Assembly (NCBI GenBank): GCA_021292165.1
Contig: CM037879.1
Location: 158,379,278-158,443,277, forward strand
Reading direction: 5' to 3'
Source: Shinisaurus crocodilurus
Lineage: Eukaryota; Chordata; Lepidosauria; Squamata; Shinisauridae
DNA length: 64,000 nt
A program made the translations under genes and the position numbers. Positions 51,540-62,429 of the stretch are shown here, piece after piece (position 1 is the first letter of the stretch; each line of letters begins with the position of its first letter). The notes beneath the pieces were generated by a model. It worked only from the letters and a program-made list of their open reading frames with translations. It had not been told where the DNA came from and ran no database searches.

Positions 51540-53110
51540 AATGTTCTGAATAGGAAAAGTGAATTAGAAAAGGGGTGCAGAGCTCCCCTGCCCAGCTAAG
51601 GATGAAGTAATTCAGGTGTTTCACTCAGAGGATGCATTCGCACATCACGACAACCCACCCTGATAATAAGGGTTGAGATGATCAGGCTCACCGTGGGTTG
51701 TTCACCCCCTCTCTCCCCCTCCTTCCCTCTCAGTCCTCCCACGGGAATGCCAGGAGACCCCATAGCAGGATCAACTTATCTCCCCACTCCCCACCGTGAT
51801 CATGAGCTGTTTTCGGCTCATTGCAGCATCCCCCCCCTTTTTTCAGATATCGTAAAAAACAGTTTGACTGGTTCTGCGCTTGCAGCCTCCCCGGCTGCTT
51901 GAGCTTCTTGGGAAGCCCCTTAGATGACTTAACCAGGACTTCCTCCCTTGGTGCTTTCCAGTGCTGCTGCCTGCTGAGTGCCTGATAACTGAGCCAGGGA
52001 TTTTTGGTTTGGTCTTGTACTTAAAATTGCAAAGAATAATAATAATAACAACAACAACAATAACTCATCACTCAGCTGGCTTGTTTTCACTAACCATAGT
52101 TAAGATTAACCACAGTTTAGAGTTCGGACGACCTGCTAAAGTGCAGTTGATCTAAAAAGGAAGCAGAAGCTTCTGATCTCCTTGCAGCCACACCAAAGGA
52201 GGGCAGAGTATCTGAACTAAGGGAAAGTCTAGGTTAGTCCGCTTAATGCTAAACCTGAACCATGGTTTAGCATTATGTCAGAACACAGCTGTTGAGTGTC
52301 TGGTACACCATCTGGCAACCTTAAAGGTGGATATATTTTTGTTTGTAAAGTTTTCCATGTCATCTAACCCTCATATGTGCTTACAACATCTAACAAATAT
52401 TTTCAGTGTCGTAAATGTAGTTCAGTGCACAGATCAAAAATCTAATACAATGCATAATCGGCCCAGCTAAATATAAAGACCCCATTACTACCCTTCCAAT
52501 ATGCAGTCAAGGAAGCATTACCAAAATTAAATGCAGTGTCAATAAAAGAAAGAACCAGACCTGCCCTGCCTCCATTTCCTCTTGCAATTAGGCAGTTTCT
52601 GCAGAGATAATAGTGGCAGCTTATGAATGGACTGTTTCATACAATTAAGATGTCGATGAAATGTAATGCTTCACCACTGAAATAGAACGGTTACTTCCTA
52701 ATTTTACAATACTCTCCCCAGGGTAATATGTATGGCCCTTCTTTGTTGGTCTTTAGGAGAGTCCTAAATACTTTTTTCCAGCCTACATTTGAGTGATTGT
52801 ATAATGTTGTATTTTAATAATTGTTTCATCAGCTGCTGCTGCTATTTTAATATTGTTTACTTGTTTTATTGTTTTTACAAATGTCTTAGCATTGTATTGA
52901 ATTGATGTGTTGTAACCTACTTTGGGAGGGCATATACCCTGGAAGGCAGGCTGCAATCTATCTATCTGAACTACATATATTTTTGAAAAAGTTGAACCAT
53001 TCTATCAGATAGCCTGGTCTGCTTAGCTTAGTATGGAGGCACCTCATATTATTTCCTTACTATTGGGGATAAACATTAGTTAGCTTACGTTTTTTATTAT
53101 TATGTTTGTA
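51540..53110. other. No gene; repeat remnants
   Basis: 51630-51900 resembles part of the 20.3/40.4-kb repeat block. 52730-52970 is a LINE-type 3'UTR in plus orientation (tgtaacctactttgggagg, gaaggcaggctgcaatctat). Confidence 0.45.
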
Positions 53111-53111
53111 C

Positions 53112-53363
53112 AATGGACACATGTATGCACCCTCAATGACCTGGTTCATACATAACGCTAACCCATGGTTTATTTAACCCATGATTAACTCATGGTTTGT
53201 TGCCCTACCCAGCGTTTGTCTGGCAGATGATTGAACAAATGGACACATGTATGCACCCTCAATGACCTGGTTCATACATAACGCTAACCCATGGTTTATT
53301 TAACCCATGATTAACTCATGGTTTGTTGCCCTACCCAGGGTTTGTCTGGCAGATGATTGAACA
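53112..53363. repeat. 126-bp tandem duplication
   Basis: 53112-53237 is repeated at 53238-53363 with a single mismatch seen (cccagcg against cccaggg), so the duplication is recent. It covers the left end of the MITE described next. Confidence 0.92.
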
Positions 53364-53455
53364 AACTGCAGTTTGTTTTCTCAACCTCTGGGGTAGAATT
53401 CAACAACCCATGGGTTAAATAAACCATGAGTTAGCATTATGTGTGAACCAGGTCA
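53137..53455. mobile_element. MITE of the 'tgacctggttca' family
   Basis: Inverted ends tgacctggttcatacataa and (right, inverted) tgacctggttcacacataa, with aacccatgg/ccatgggtt palindromes. The left arm is doubled by the tandem duplication. Confidence 0.78.
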
Positions 53456-53650
53456 GTGCTTCCCTTAAAATTACTGGAGATTTTTAGAGATAAGAGCAAG
53501 GCTTTTACTTTAAAAACAAAAAACAAAATAAAATTCAGCATATATATTCTGTTTCAGCGACTAATCTTATAAACACATATGAATATTTTATAATTTTTAA
53601 AATTATTTTTAAAATTATTTTTTATTTATTCATTTTTTAATTCATATATA

Positions 53651-54032
53651 AATATTTATTTATTTATTTGTTACATTTTTAAAAAGCCCAATCTCTGAAG
53701 TTCTCTGGGCAGTGAACAAATTAAAAACATAAAATGCAAGATAAAACAATGACAATAAAATAGGTGAAGATAAAAGCAAGAAAAACAACAAGAGCAGCAT
53801 CACATAATAAAACCAAAAGTAAAACCAGCAGCAGGAATAAAACAGTGCAAAGATTGGAAAGCACTAAAAAAAAAAATCTGAACATGCCTGGGAGAATAAA
53901 AAGGTCTTCATCTTATGGCAAAAAGCCATGACGGCGCTAAGCCTCTCTGGGGAGGCCATTCCACAGATGAAGTGCCACCACTGAAAAGGCCCTCTCTTTT
54001 GTAGCCACCAGCTTCATCTCATTTGGCTTATA
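53651..54032 (-). mobile_element. LINE (CR1/L2-type) 3' end
   Basis: Minus-strand 3' part: (ATTT)n-like tail, 'ctgcccagagaacttcag' UTR word and decayed ORF2 C-terminus (counterparts of the frame at 43127-43545). It borders the truncated copia element. Confidence 0.75.
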
Positions 54033-54098
54033 TGTACCCTAGCAGAAATGATGGTGAGAACTGGCTTTCTTCCAAAGTTATTCCACAGAACTGTGAGA

Positions 54099-56345
54099 CT
54101 AAGAGAGCACCTGAACTTGGAGGAACATATAAGTTATAGGTGGGAAGTATACGAGCTCTTGCATTTCCTTTTCTGATTGATCAGAAAAATCCACAACAGT
54201 TCCCCTTGTCTCAGCCTTCGTGTGTTCATCAAAATGGACAACGTGCCTTGGCCTGACTTGTCCTGTTTTCAGATCCATTATCTTGTAGCCTTTTCCTCCA
54301 GTAGCATACCCGATGAGGATACCTACTTGTGCTCTGGAGTCAAGCTTGTGCCTGTTTTCTTTAGGAACATAGCTATAGGCAACACTTCCAAATACACGTG
54401 TGTGCAACAGATTGGGAGTTCTCCCGTGCCAAAGCTCAAAAGGTGTGCGTGTAGCTCCCTTTGTTGGCAATCTATTCTGGATGTACACCGCAGTGGCAGC
54501 TGCGTCTCCCCACAAACGTTGGGGAAGAGATGCATCTTTTAACATGCATCTTGTCATCTCCATGATGGATCTGAACTTTCTTTCTGCTACTGAGTTCTGT
54601 TGTGGGGTATATGGAACAGTTGTTATGTGTTCAACTCCTTCCTGTTCCATAAGGGCTTCCATGTTGTGTGAACAATACTCACGCCTGTTATCCATTATTA
54701 GGACCCCTGGGCACCTCTGGAATTTGTTCTTCACCATGGCAAAGTACTTCTTGGTCATCTCCAGCACTTGACTCCTTTCCTTGAGGAAGTATGCTGCACA
54801 ATATCTTGAAAAATCATCAATAAATGTTAGGATGTATTTATTTTTCCCCAATGATGGAACATTCATTGGACCACATACATCACTGTAGACTACGTCCAGT
54901 ACTTTGGTGCTGCGCTGCTGAGTGCAAGGAGGAAAAGAAGGTTTAACTGCCTTTTCAGTGACACAACTCACACACTTGGTTGTGCCCGATGCACTCTGGG
55001 TTACTTCCACTCCTCTTGCCAGCTCCTTTCGCTGCAGTTCCTTTATCGTGCTTGTTTCTCTATGTCCAAGTCTTCTGTGCCAAAGCTCCAGATCAGCCTC
55101 ATCCTTCTTCTTTGGGCACGCCACTTTAGCAGACTGAGATTCTGAAACAATAACCTCATACACGCCATTGATCAGACTAGCTTCAACAAACACTTTACCA
55201 TTTTTGGACACGTTACACTTGTCACCTTCAAATAGTACTTTGAAGCCTTTCTTTGCTAAAGTGGAGACACTGAGCATGTTGCAACTTAATTTTGGAATGT
55301 AGATAACTCTGTCTACACAGTTATTTCTGGTTTCACCACCAACCTTGCAGTGTAGAACTCCTGAGCCTGCAGCTTGTGCCTTTATCACATTGCCATCTGC
55401 AATCTGGATATTCTCACTTTGTGATTCTTCAATCTCATTGATTTCTTTGAAGAATCCTCTCTCGTGTGAGAAATGGCTCGATGCACCCGAATCTATGACC
55501 CATTTGTTTGACTTACTTTTGTAACAGTTAGCTGCTAAACTCTTCTGTTGCATCAGTAAGCTATTCTCATCAATCCCCTTCTTTTCCTTTTGCTGCCTAA
55601 AAGGTGGGGGGTTCTTTGTCTTCGGGGCCTTACAGAACTTGGCAATATGTCCCTCTTTGTTGCAATTAAAGCAGACAATTCTCTTGGATGTGCCTTTCCC
55701 ATTCCCTTGGGACAAGTAGTTTGGGTCACTTTGCTTAGAATTCCTGATTGGAGATTCTTCCCTTCTCTCAACACATTCTTCTCTCAAATGACCAATTAAA
55801 TCTTTTAGTGTTAAATTTGGAACACTGTCCATTCTGGATATAAAAATCTCAAACTTATATCCCAGTGACCCCAGGAAGTAGCAGACCTTCTGATCTTCAT
55901 TCATCACATATTCTGCCAGTCTTAACTTTTCAATAATAGTTAAAAACTCTTCCACATGACTTCCACAATCTTTCTTGCACTCAAGTTTCAAATGAAACAT
56001 ATCTCTCACTAGGCGCCTGTGAGACCGCTTGCTTGTAAACCCAAATGCCTTTTCTAGATTATGGAGCACTTTTCTGGCTGTTTCCCCTTCTCCAGCATGG
56101 ATCATTTGGCAATCAGTTAAATTTTCTATGATAACCGATATTGCTATCCTGTTTTGCTTTTCCTGTTCTTTGGCTGCTGCTCTGGCCTCTTCACCAGTGC
56201 CACTGGGCTTATCTTCCTTAATACAGCCCAGGACTTCAAGTCTGTCCAAAATCACTTTCAATCGCCTATTCCATTGTATGAAATTTGCTTCAGTTAATTT
56301 GGGCAGCCTGGAGAAGCTCTCTCCTCTTGAGTTTCCTCCGCTCAT
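54099..56345 (-). CDS. Ty1/copia gag-protease-integrase frame, RT missing
   Basis: A single open frame of 748 codons from ATG at 56345. The N-terminal gag part has KLTEANFIQWNRRLKVIL and the zinc knuckle CFNCNKEGHIAKFC (about residues 224-237). Protease shows WVIDSGASSHF (about 283-293). Integrase has its HHCC zinc finger (LWHRRLGH ... CVSCV), then the DDE core: VVYSDVCGP, VLIMDNRREY and SVAERKF. The C-terminal GKGYKIMDLKTG region is also present. Copia polyproteins normally continue into reverse transcriptase and RNase H. Here the frame runs into unrelated sequence and stops at 54099, next to a LINE end, so RT, RNase H and the 3' LTR are lost. No frameshift or stop interrupts the rest, which suggests a young or constrained copy. 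A remnant of the 5' LTR may begin near 56650. Confidence 0.92.
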   Translation of the reverse strand: MSGGNSRGESFSRLPKLTEANFIQWNRRLKVILDRLEVLGCIKEDKPSGTGEEARAAAKEQEKQNRIAISVIIENLTDCQMIHAGEGETARKVLHNLEKAFGFTSKRSHRRLVRDMFHLKLECKKDCGSHVEEFLTIIEKLRLAEYVMNEDQKVCYFLGSLGYKFEIFISRMDSVPNLTLKDLIGHLREECVERREESPIRNSKQSDPNYLSQGNGKGTSKRIVCFNCNKEGHIAKFCKAPKTKNPPPFRQQKEKKGIDENSLLMQQKSLAANCYKSKSNKWVIDSGASSHFSHERGFFKEINEIEESQSENIQIADGNVIKAQAAGSGVLHCKVGGETRNNCVDRVIYIPKLSCNMLSVSTLAKKGFKVLFEGDKCNVSKNGKVFVEASLINGVYEVIVSESQSAKVACPKKKDEADLELWHRRLGHRETSTIKELQRKELARGVEVTQSASGTTKCVSCVTEKAVKPSFPPCTQQRSTKVLDVVYSDVCGPMNVPSLGKNKYILTFIDDFSRYCAAYFLKERSQVLEMTKKYFAMVKNKFQRCPGVLIMDNRREYCSHNMEALMEQEGVEHITTVPYTPQQNSVAERKFRSIMEMTRCMLKDASLPQRLWGDAAATAVYIQNRLPTKGATRTPFELWHGRTPNLLHTRVFGSVAYSYVPKENRHKLDSRAQVGILIGYATGGKGYKIMDLKTGQVRPRHVVHFDEHTKAETRGTVVDFSDQSEKEMQELVYFPPITYMFLQVQVLS

Positions 56346-56712
56346 CTTCAGGGATCAAAAATCAAGAATGCCCAAAAATTTAAAATTGGGAAAAATGCCA
56401 AACTCAAAAGTGGAAAAATGTGCAAAACTCAAAAACTGAAAATGCCCAAAACTCAAAAACCTTCACTGACTTACTACTGCCTTCTGAGGAAAGGGGGTTT
56501 CTCTTTCACAAGGAGACAATGGAGTCACCATGTGCTCACCAGGGAACAAAGAAAAATATGGCCGCTTTGGATTCCTCTTCTCCCTGAAGAGAATCCAGTG
56601 GCATCTACCAAAATGCTTCCAAAACAATCTATTCTGGGCCCATAACCCGTGTTGGAACTTGAAAAAGATACTAGGAGAGGATATATTGTGGAGTAATATC
56701 CTTCCTATCTCA
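56346..56712 (-). mobile_element. Probable copia 5' leader and LTR remnant
   Basis: Between the copia ATG and the LINE fragment lies an A-rich leader. The word tgttggaa at 56650-56657 has the form of a copia LTR edge (an LTR ending ...ttccaaca on the minus strand). The upstream LTR limit is not visible, so the LTR is at best about 60 bp and truncated. Confidence 0.35.
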
Positions 56713-56715
56713 TGT

Positions 56716-56946
56716 TGTCTGGATTGAGCCTCAGTTTATTGGCCCTCATCCAGTCCACTACTGTGGCCAGGCACTGATTAAGCACTTCCACTGCCTCACC
56801 TGGGTCTGATGAAAAAGAGAGAGCTGTGTGTCATCCACATACTGATAGCACTGCATTCTGTGTTCCCAGATGACCTCATCCTGTGGCTTCATGTGGATGC
56901 TGAACAGAACGGGGGACCAGATGGAATCTTGCAGGACCCCAAGGCA
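56716..56946 (-). mobile_element. LINE reverse-transcriptase fragment (YVDD)
   Basis: Minus-strand translation, with small frame breaks, gives VLFSIHMKP, a YVDDTQLSLFHQT catalytic box and an LNPD-like motif, as in CR1/L2-type RTs. About 230 bp, with no continuous ORF. Confidence 0.75.
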
Positions 56947-57007
56947 TAAATAGTTAATAATATTAAATATTATGATATTATATGTATTATATTACTATTA
57001 CTATTCC

Positions 57008-57800
57008 GTTTGTTTATTTATTTATTTATTTATTTAATTTATTTAGTCTATTTGTTCACCGCCCATCAGCCAAAAGGCTCCCTGGGCGGTTTACAAAGAG
57101 AAACAAGATAAAAACAGTCATCTTAAAAACAAAAGAACATAAAATAAAATGCAGAGCAATATAAAATCACACAATAAAACCAAGCAGCCAAAAAGAATCA
57201 GTCTGGAGGTACAGTAGAATCATAAAAATGAATAAAAAATCAACCATTAAGATATTGGGCAAATAAAAAGGTTTTCACCTGGCGCCTAAGAGAATACAGA
57301 GTGGACGCCAAGCGCACCTCTTTGGGGAGCTGATTCCACAACTGAGAAGGCCCTTCCCCTAGTAGCCACCCTCCTAACTTCCTTTAGAGGGGGCTCTCTG
57401 AGAAGGACCTCTGAAGAGGATCTCAGGGAGTAGAGTCCCTTTCCAGCTTAAAAGAAGCTTAGATTTGGCTAGTGTTAGCCTGTTAGCATTTGGAAATCCA
57501 GTCTGCCTTAAAGCATCCATGCAAATGCAAATTAACATTTTGGGTTTGCTGTGTGAGGGATACTTCATTACTTACAGTGACTGATAGTATTTGCAGCAAT
57601 TTAGGCCATCATGCAGAGACTGATTTCTATGGTTCGGGTAGGCACGTATGGGACGAGGCATTCCTTCAGATACCCTGGCCCCAAATCGTTTAGGGCTTTG
57701 AATGTCAATGTTAGCACTTTGAATTGGGGCCGGACTTCAATTGGTAACCAATATAGTTCATAGAGGACTGGTGTAATATGTTCTTGTCGGCCAGTCCCCA
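57008..57800 (-). mobile_element. LINE (CR1/L2-type) 3' end, interrupted
   Basis: Tail (ATTT)n at the left, UTR with ccgcccagggagccttttgg, ORF2 C-terminal remnant, then (57640-57800) the further-upstream segment also present at 42.4-42.6 kb. About 200 bp of unrelated sequence (57440-57640) interrupts it. Confidence 0.72.
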
Positions 57801-57931
57801 GTCAGTCATTTCATGTTGCATAATAATATTTATACAATATTATACAATACAATAATGTATTCTACAATATTGTATTGAATATTATTTTACAGTCACAAGT
57901 GTTCAAAGCATTTCTTGAATATATTATTACG

Positions 57932-58095
57932 CAGGGCCGGTGCTACCATTAGGCCAACTAGGCAGCTGCCTAGGGCGCAGGGCTAAAGGGGGCGCCAGAA
58001 ATAGGGAGGGAGCGCTCAAGTGGGAATGGGGGGCGCTAAATATCTGATCTTGCCTAGAGCACCAAACTGCACCAAACTGCCTTGCACCGGCCCTG
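57932..58095. mobile_element. hAT-type MITE with perfect 8-bp TSD (164 bp)
   Basis: Ends cagggccggtgc / gcaccggccctg are perfect inverted repeats. Flanks are ttattacg (57924-57931 and 58096-58103). The interior includes ctgcctagggcgcagggct and ctgatcttgcctagagc. Confidence 0.95.
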
Positions 58096-58179
58096 TTATT
58101 ACGTCAGTTTGAACAAAATTCATCCTGAGCTTGAGTGTGTCATATACAAATGATAAGTAGTATTACCCTTCAAAATCCA

Positions 58180-58428
58180 TTTTTTAATTTTATTTATTTA
58201 TTTATTATATTTATATCCTGCCTTTTTTCCTGCAAAGAGCCCAAGGTGGCTTACTTAATCCTCCTCTCCGTTTTATCATCGCAACAACCCTGTGAGGTAG
58301 GTTAGGCTGAGATTCAGTGACTGGCCCAAAATCACCTAGTGAGCTTCAAGGCTGAGTGGGAACCAGAACTTGGATCTCCTGAGTCCCAGACCAACACTCT
58401 AACCACTACGCCACACTGGCTCTCCTAT
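58180..58428 (-). mobile_element. Full-length Sauria-type SINE
   Basis: Minus-strand copy from gagagccagtgtggcgtag (right) to its aaataaataaataaa tail (left). Box A and B-box-like sequence visible. Confidence 0.9.
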
Positions 58429-58475
58429 TTTTACTATTTATATTATTTTACAAACAAAATATAAAAACTCTGATT

Positions 58476-58608
58476 GGCAATGGATCTCCGAGGTCCCTGG
58501 CAAAGCTTTCCCATCAAATGCTACCTGATCCTCTTGACTGGAGATGCCAAGGATTGTATCTGGGGTCTTCTGTATGCAAAGCAAGTGCTTTCTCACTGAG
58601 CTATGGCA
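58476..58608 (-). mobile_element. tRNA-derived SINE, diverged
   Basis: Minus-strand head gccatagctcagtgagaaag and agatacaatccttggcatc (worn B box). Same family as 10247. Confidence 0.65.
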
Positions 58609-58703
58609 CCTCCTCAGGCAAGTAACATTTTGTGCTTTAGGAAGGTTGTTTGAGTACAGGATGTTATGGATGTGTCTTGGCACCCCCATCAGTGGTGCTT
58701 CTT

Positions 58704-58728
58704 ACACACACACACACACACACACACT
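58704..58728. repeat. (CA)n microsatellite
   Basis: Uninterrupted AC dinucleotides. Confidence 0.9.
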
Positions 58729-58799
58729 GCTTTTTCTTTCAATCAAAACTCCCCTGCGGTGAAAGAATACTACACGTTGTTGCACTGAGTCATGAAGAC

Positions 58800-59740
58800 C
58801 TCAGACTTTGAATTTACTACAGACAGATTAAACCTTAAGTGCACCAGCTATGTGGCCAGGGTCCCAAGATCATGAAATTATCGGATGGCTAAAAGATTCA
58901 TGGATCTTGGTTTGCTGTGCCTGAATCAAGTAGCTGGGTAGGTTACACACCTTGGAAGTCTCAACGACAGCTGAACACAAATGAGAGCAGAAGGTGGTTT
59001 GGAAGTGGATTTCATGTTCCTGGGGTGTAACCTCAAGCCACTGTTGCTTCTGATTTGGCAGGTTTGTGTACTGATTTTTTTAAAAAATACCCTGTATTGA
59101 TTCAAAAACCTGCACAATGTCTTTGATCAGAGGCAAAAGTCAGACAAAGGAAACTTGTGGGTGCACCATGAAAAGCAGTCTCTCTCAAACCATGTTTGGC
59201 TCTCTTAAAAACTATTGTCTGCCTTCAGCCTGACTCTCCCTGCTTTTCTAGCATGTATTTATTTATTTAATACATTTCTATACCGCTTTTCTGCTAAGGC
59301 ACCCAAAGCAGCTTACAATGTTTAAATTCTGAAACAAACAAACAAACAAACAAACGTTACCTCCCCAAAACCAAACAAACACCAGTTCTATGGGTGGGAG
59401 GGGTTGAGCATAATCTTCTAGGTTTACCTTTTATTTTTAAATCATTCTTCCCTTAATTTTGGCTATTGATTTTAGCCTGCCAAACAGCTACAACATAAAA
59501 ACAGAAGCCAGTATCAGCACCATGACTTGCAATGAGCAAAAGATCTTTCCTAATGTTAGAGGATATGAAAAGGAGTCGGTCCTATACTGGTTAGGATGAA
59601 GCAGAGTTTTCCTCCATATGCGCAGCCTGGTTATTGAAACTGGTTATCACCACGTGGGTTGCTAAACCCTTGCTAAAAGGCTCTTAAAAGGAACGGATTG
59701 TCCCTACAAGGTTTAAAATTAATAAAGATATTTATTAGTT
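58800..59740. other. No gene recognised
   Basis: Contains a LINE/SINE 3'-tail remnant at about 59258-59320 (ataccgcttttctgctaagg) and a short (AAAC)n tract near 59335-59355. Confidence 0.4.
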
Positions 59741-59751
59741 TTACTTACAGT

Positions 59752-59916
59752 CAGGGCCGGTGCTACCATTAGGCCAACTAGGCAGCAGCCTAGGGCGCAG
59801 GGCTAAAGGGGGCGCCAGAAACGCCTTGAAAAAAAATACAGTGCTCTAAAGTGGGAAGGGGGCGCGCTAAATATCTGATCTTGCCTAGGGCACCAAACTG
59901 CCTTGCACTGGTCCTG
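59752..59916. mobile_element. hAT-type MITE, second copy with perfect 8-bp TSD (165 bp)
   Basis: Same family as 57932. Starts cagggccggtgc and ends gcactggtcctg. Flanks are cttacagt (59744-59751 and 59917-59924). Confidence 0.95.
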
Positions 59917-60350
59917 CTTACAGTCCGTTTATTCATATATGCAGGATGCATATAGGCAGATTAGAGTCTTTGGTGTTAAGAGTCTGCTTCATTGGAGATC
60001 ACTGGCTGGAAGCCAGCTCAGACCGTGTGTCCATCAAGTTGGAGAGGCAGAGAGAGAGAGCTGGCCACAGAGAGGCCGGAAGTAGGGAGGAGGGGTTCCA
60101 AAACATGCACCCTGGGGATTGTTCAATTAACCCTTTCCTCCCACTGTAACTAGTGGTTACATTACCTTGTTTATTTAAGCAGGCAATATCACAATTTTCA
60201 TCACCTAAATCACTTTAACGTCAGGAAATATTGAGCCCCTTTCATCCCATGGGCCTGAATTCATTTCAGAGACACTTCAGGGGCCATGTTCCAGTAATGA
60301 GCAGGCCCAAAGGCAAAGGGGGGCAATGCCAAAAGACCAAACATTCCAGC

Positions 60351-61127
60351 TGTGGAGAAATAGCCTGAGCCACACACACACACACACACCTCCTCATGTG
60401 TAAACCAGGTAATCCCAGCTGAGGTCTGAGAAAAGCAAAATGTACATAGTTCCTCTTGATGGCCCCTGGTGCCTCAATGTCTGCTAGGCCCTTTGGCATG
60501 CAAATGAAAGCCCATTAGTCATGAGTCACCCCTCCCCTCTGCCTGGGCCAGGTGAAGTTCATCCTGATTGGCCAAAGACAGCTGGGCTACTGAAAAGAGA
60601 TGGGGGGGGAGGAATCTATATTGCCAGCTGCGGCTTCTGGTTTTGGTTGTTGATCATGGGCAGCAAGCCAGCTGCGCGGAGGTTCAGGTCTTCGGACTGA
60701 CCTCATGGATCCAGCCCCAGGTGGCTCCTGGTGAAATTAGCTGAATGAGGGCTTTGCTGAGGAAGCCCTGAAGAGAACTGGCCCCCAGGTAAAAGTGAGT
60801 GCCTGGGAGATATAAGGAATCAGCTTTATTGTTTTGTAGCTTTACTGTTTGTACCAAAGTGTCTCTCTCTCTACCTTGTCTCCTTCCCTCATTTCCCCCC
60901 CTTTGTGGTAATCTGTTTACCTGAATAAACCTTCTTGGTTTTACCCCACACGGCGTGTGTGGTTGCTCTGTGGTTCAGCACTAAATCCAGGGTATAGACA
61001 AGGGCAAGTCCCTGAGAGAGCCAAGTCAGGACTGCAGAGCTGAGGCTGGCAGTCTTGCACCTTGGGATCTCTGGGTCTTGGGAAGAAAGGGTGGGTGGCA
61101 GAAGCAGCCAGCCCCCCTTCCTTCACA
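60351..61127 (+). mobile_element. Solo LTR, family copy C (777 bp)
   Basis: Begins tgtggagaaatagcc and ends cttccttcaca. A perfect 5-bp duplication ccagc lies at 60346-60350 and 61128-61132. AATAAA at 60924-60929. Same family and orientation as copies A, B and D. Confidence 0.92.
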
Positions 61128-61699
61128 CCAGCCTATTTTAGCTTGAAGCTCTTAGTGCCAGTAACTAAGCCTTAGGAGAGACATTTAATCTTTTAGAATG
61201 GAGAAAAACCTGTACAAAAGCTGGGGAACTACCCAGTGATTGGTGGTTGAGGAAAGGGGGGCGTGGACTTCTGGGGACCCCCAGAGCTTGCATAGCTAAG
61301 AAAAGGGTGTTGCCTAAAAGACACATCCGGTCTATCAATTATACAAACAGATACAAAATATAGCCTCTCTTGTTATATAATGGAACTAAAAGAGGAGATT
61401 CCGGATCTAGCGGGGCTTAGCAGTTGCCTGTAAGATCAGGTCAAGCAACAGAACAGACAGTACTGCCTGGGTGAATCTTCCCAAGTGAGGGAGCCTGGCT
61501 GCGGCATCCAGTTCAGGAAGGAGGCAGATGCACGGTCCGGAAGTCAAACTGAGGCAAATTCCTTCCAAGAAGGCAACCCAAGCAGGCAGGGGCAGCAGCC
61601 AGAAGTAGCTAACTGGGATGTCTGGGCCAAGGAGCAGGAAGAACCAAGGCAGGAACAAGGAGATGTGCTGAGTCTGAGACACAGACAGGAGGTGGTTTA

Positions 61700-62428
61700 T
61701 TACAGAGCAGTGTTATCAGATTATCAGTGTGGTGTCTGTGATGTTATGTTATTTGGGTTTAAATTTAAAGTGTATAGGTGGTAAGTATAATGTGTTTGTG
61801 TATTAAGTATAAGTATGTATTCCTGCTGTATTTGGGTGAGTGAGGAATGATGGGCAGGAAGAATGGTGTATTTGCATATGCGACATGATTGGCTGAGAGA
61901 GTGAGAAGGGGGGTGGAGCCTGTGTTATATAAACAGTGGGCGGTGCTGTTCAGGCAGAAGGTTTGAGGGTTTTTGTGGGGATTTTGTGAAGAGAGTGCAG
62001 CAGTGAGAGGACTGTGAAATGCTGTTTGGGAGTCTGCGAAGCCGACTGGAGAGAGTTGAGCGATTATTTTAGGACTGTTAAGAGATTAGCTAGTGAGCGC
62101 AGGGATTGATATCGGGAACAGTTGTTGAGGGAGGATTGGTACTAGGATATGATAGTACATTACTTAGGATTGACTGAAACTTACACATGAAACTTATTTC
62201 CAGAACTTGTCGTATTTTAAAATAAACTTTGTTATTTGAAGCTGTGTGGAAGCTGTGCTTATTGTTCTAGTCAAAGAGGTAGGGATTAGACATCCCAAAG
62301 TCAGTGTGAGAGGGGTAAGGGTAAGGGTAAGGGTTAGAGGAAAAGAAACCCCCAAACTTATGGAAGTGCACCCAGAGATCCCAATAAGGAGGGCAAGCGT
62401 GAGGCCCTATGAGGGGTGGGGTGTGACA
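61700..62428 (+). mobile_element. LTR-like element of another family
   Basis: A promoter-like TATA box (tgttatataaacagtg, about 61923-61938) is followed some 290 bp later by AATAAA (about 62220). The end at 62428 reads gtgtgaca. This promoter-then-polyadenylation order is that of an LTR. The 5' boundary and a target duplication could not be found, so it is a candidate only. A gggtaagggtaagggt run lies near 62315. Confidence 0.4.
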
Positions 62429-62429
62429 T

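Noticed and set aside
54177..54771. Plus-strand frames opposite the copia integrase
   Set aside because: They are shadows of the minus-strand 748-codon frame, which carries all the motifs.
62310..62340. Telomere-like run gggtaagggtaagggt
   Set aside because: The unit is GGGTAA, not the vertebrate TTAGGG repeat, and there are only about three units. It sits at the end of an LTR-like block.
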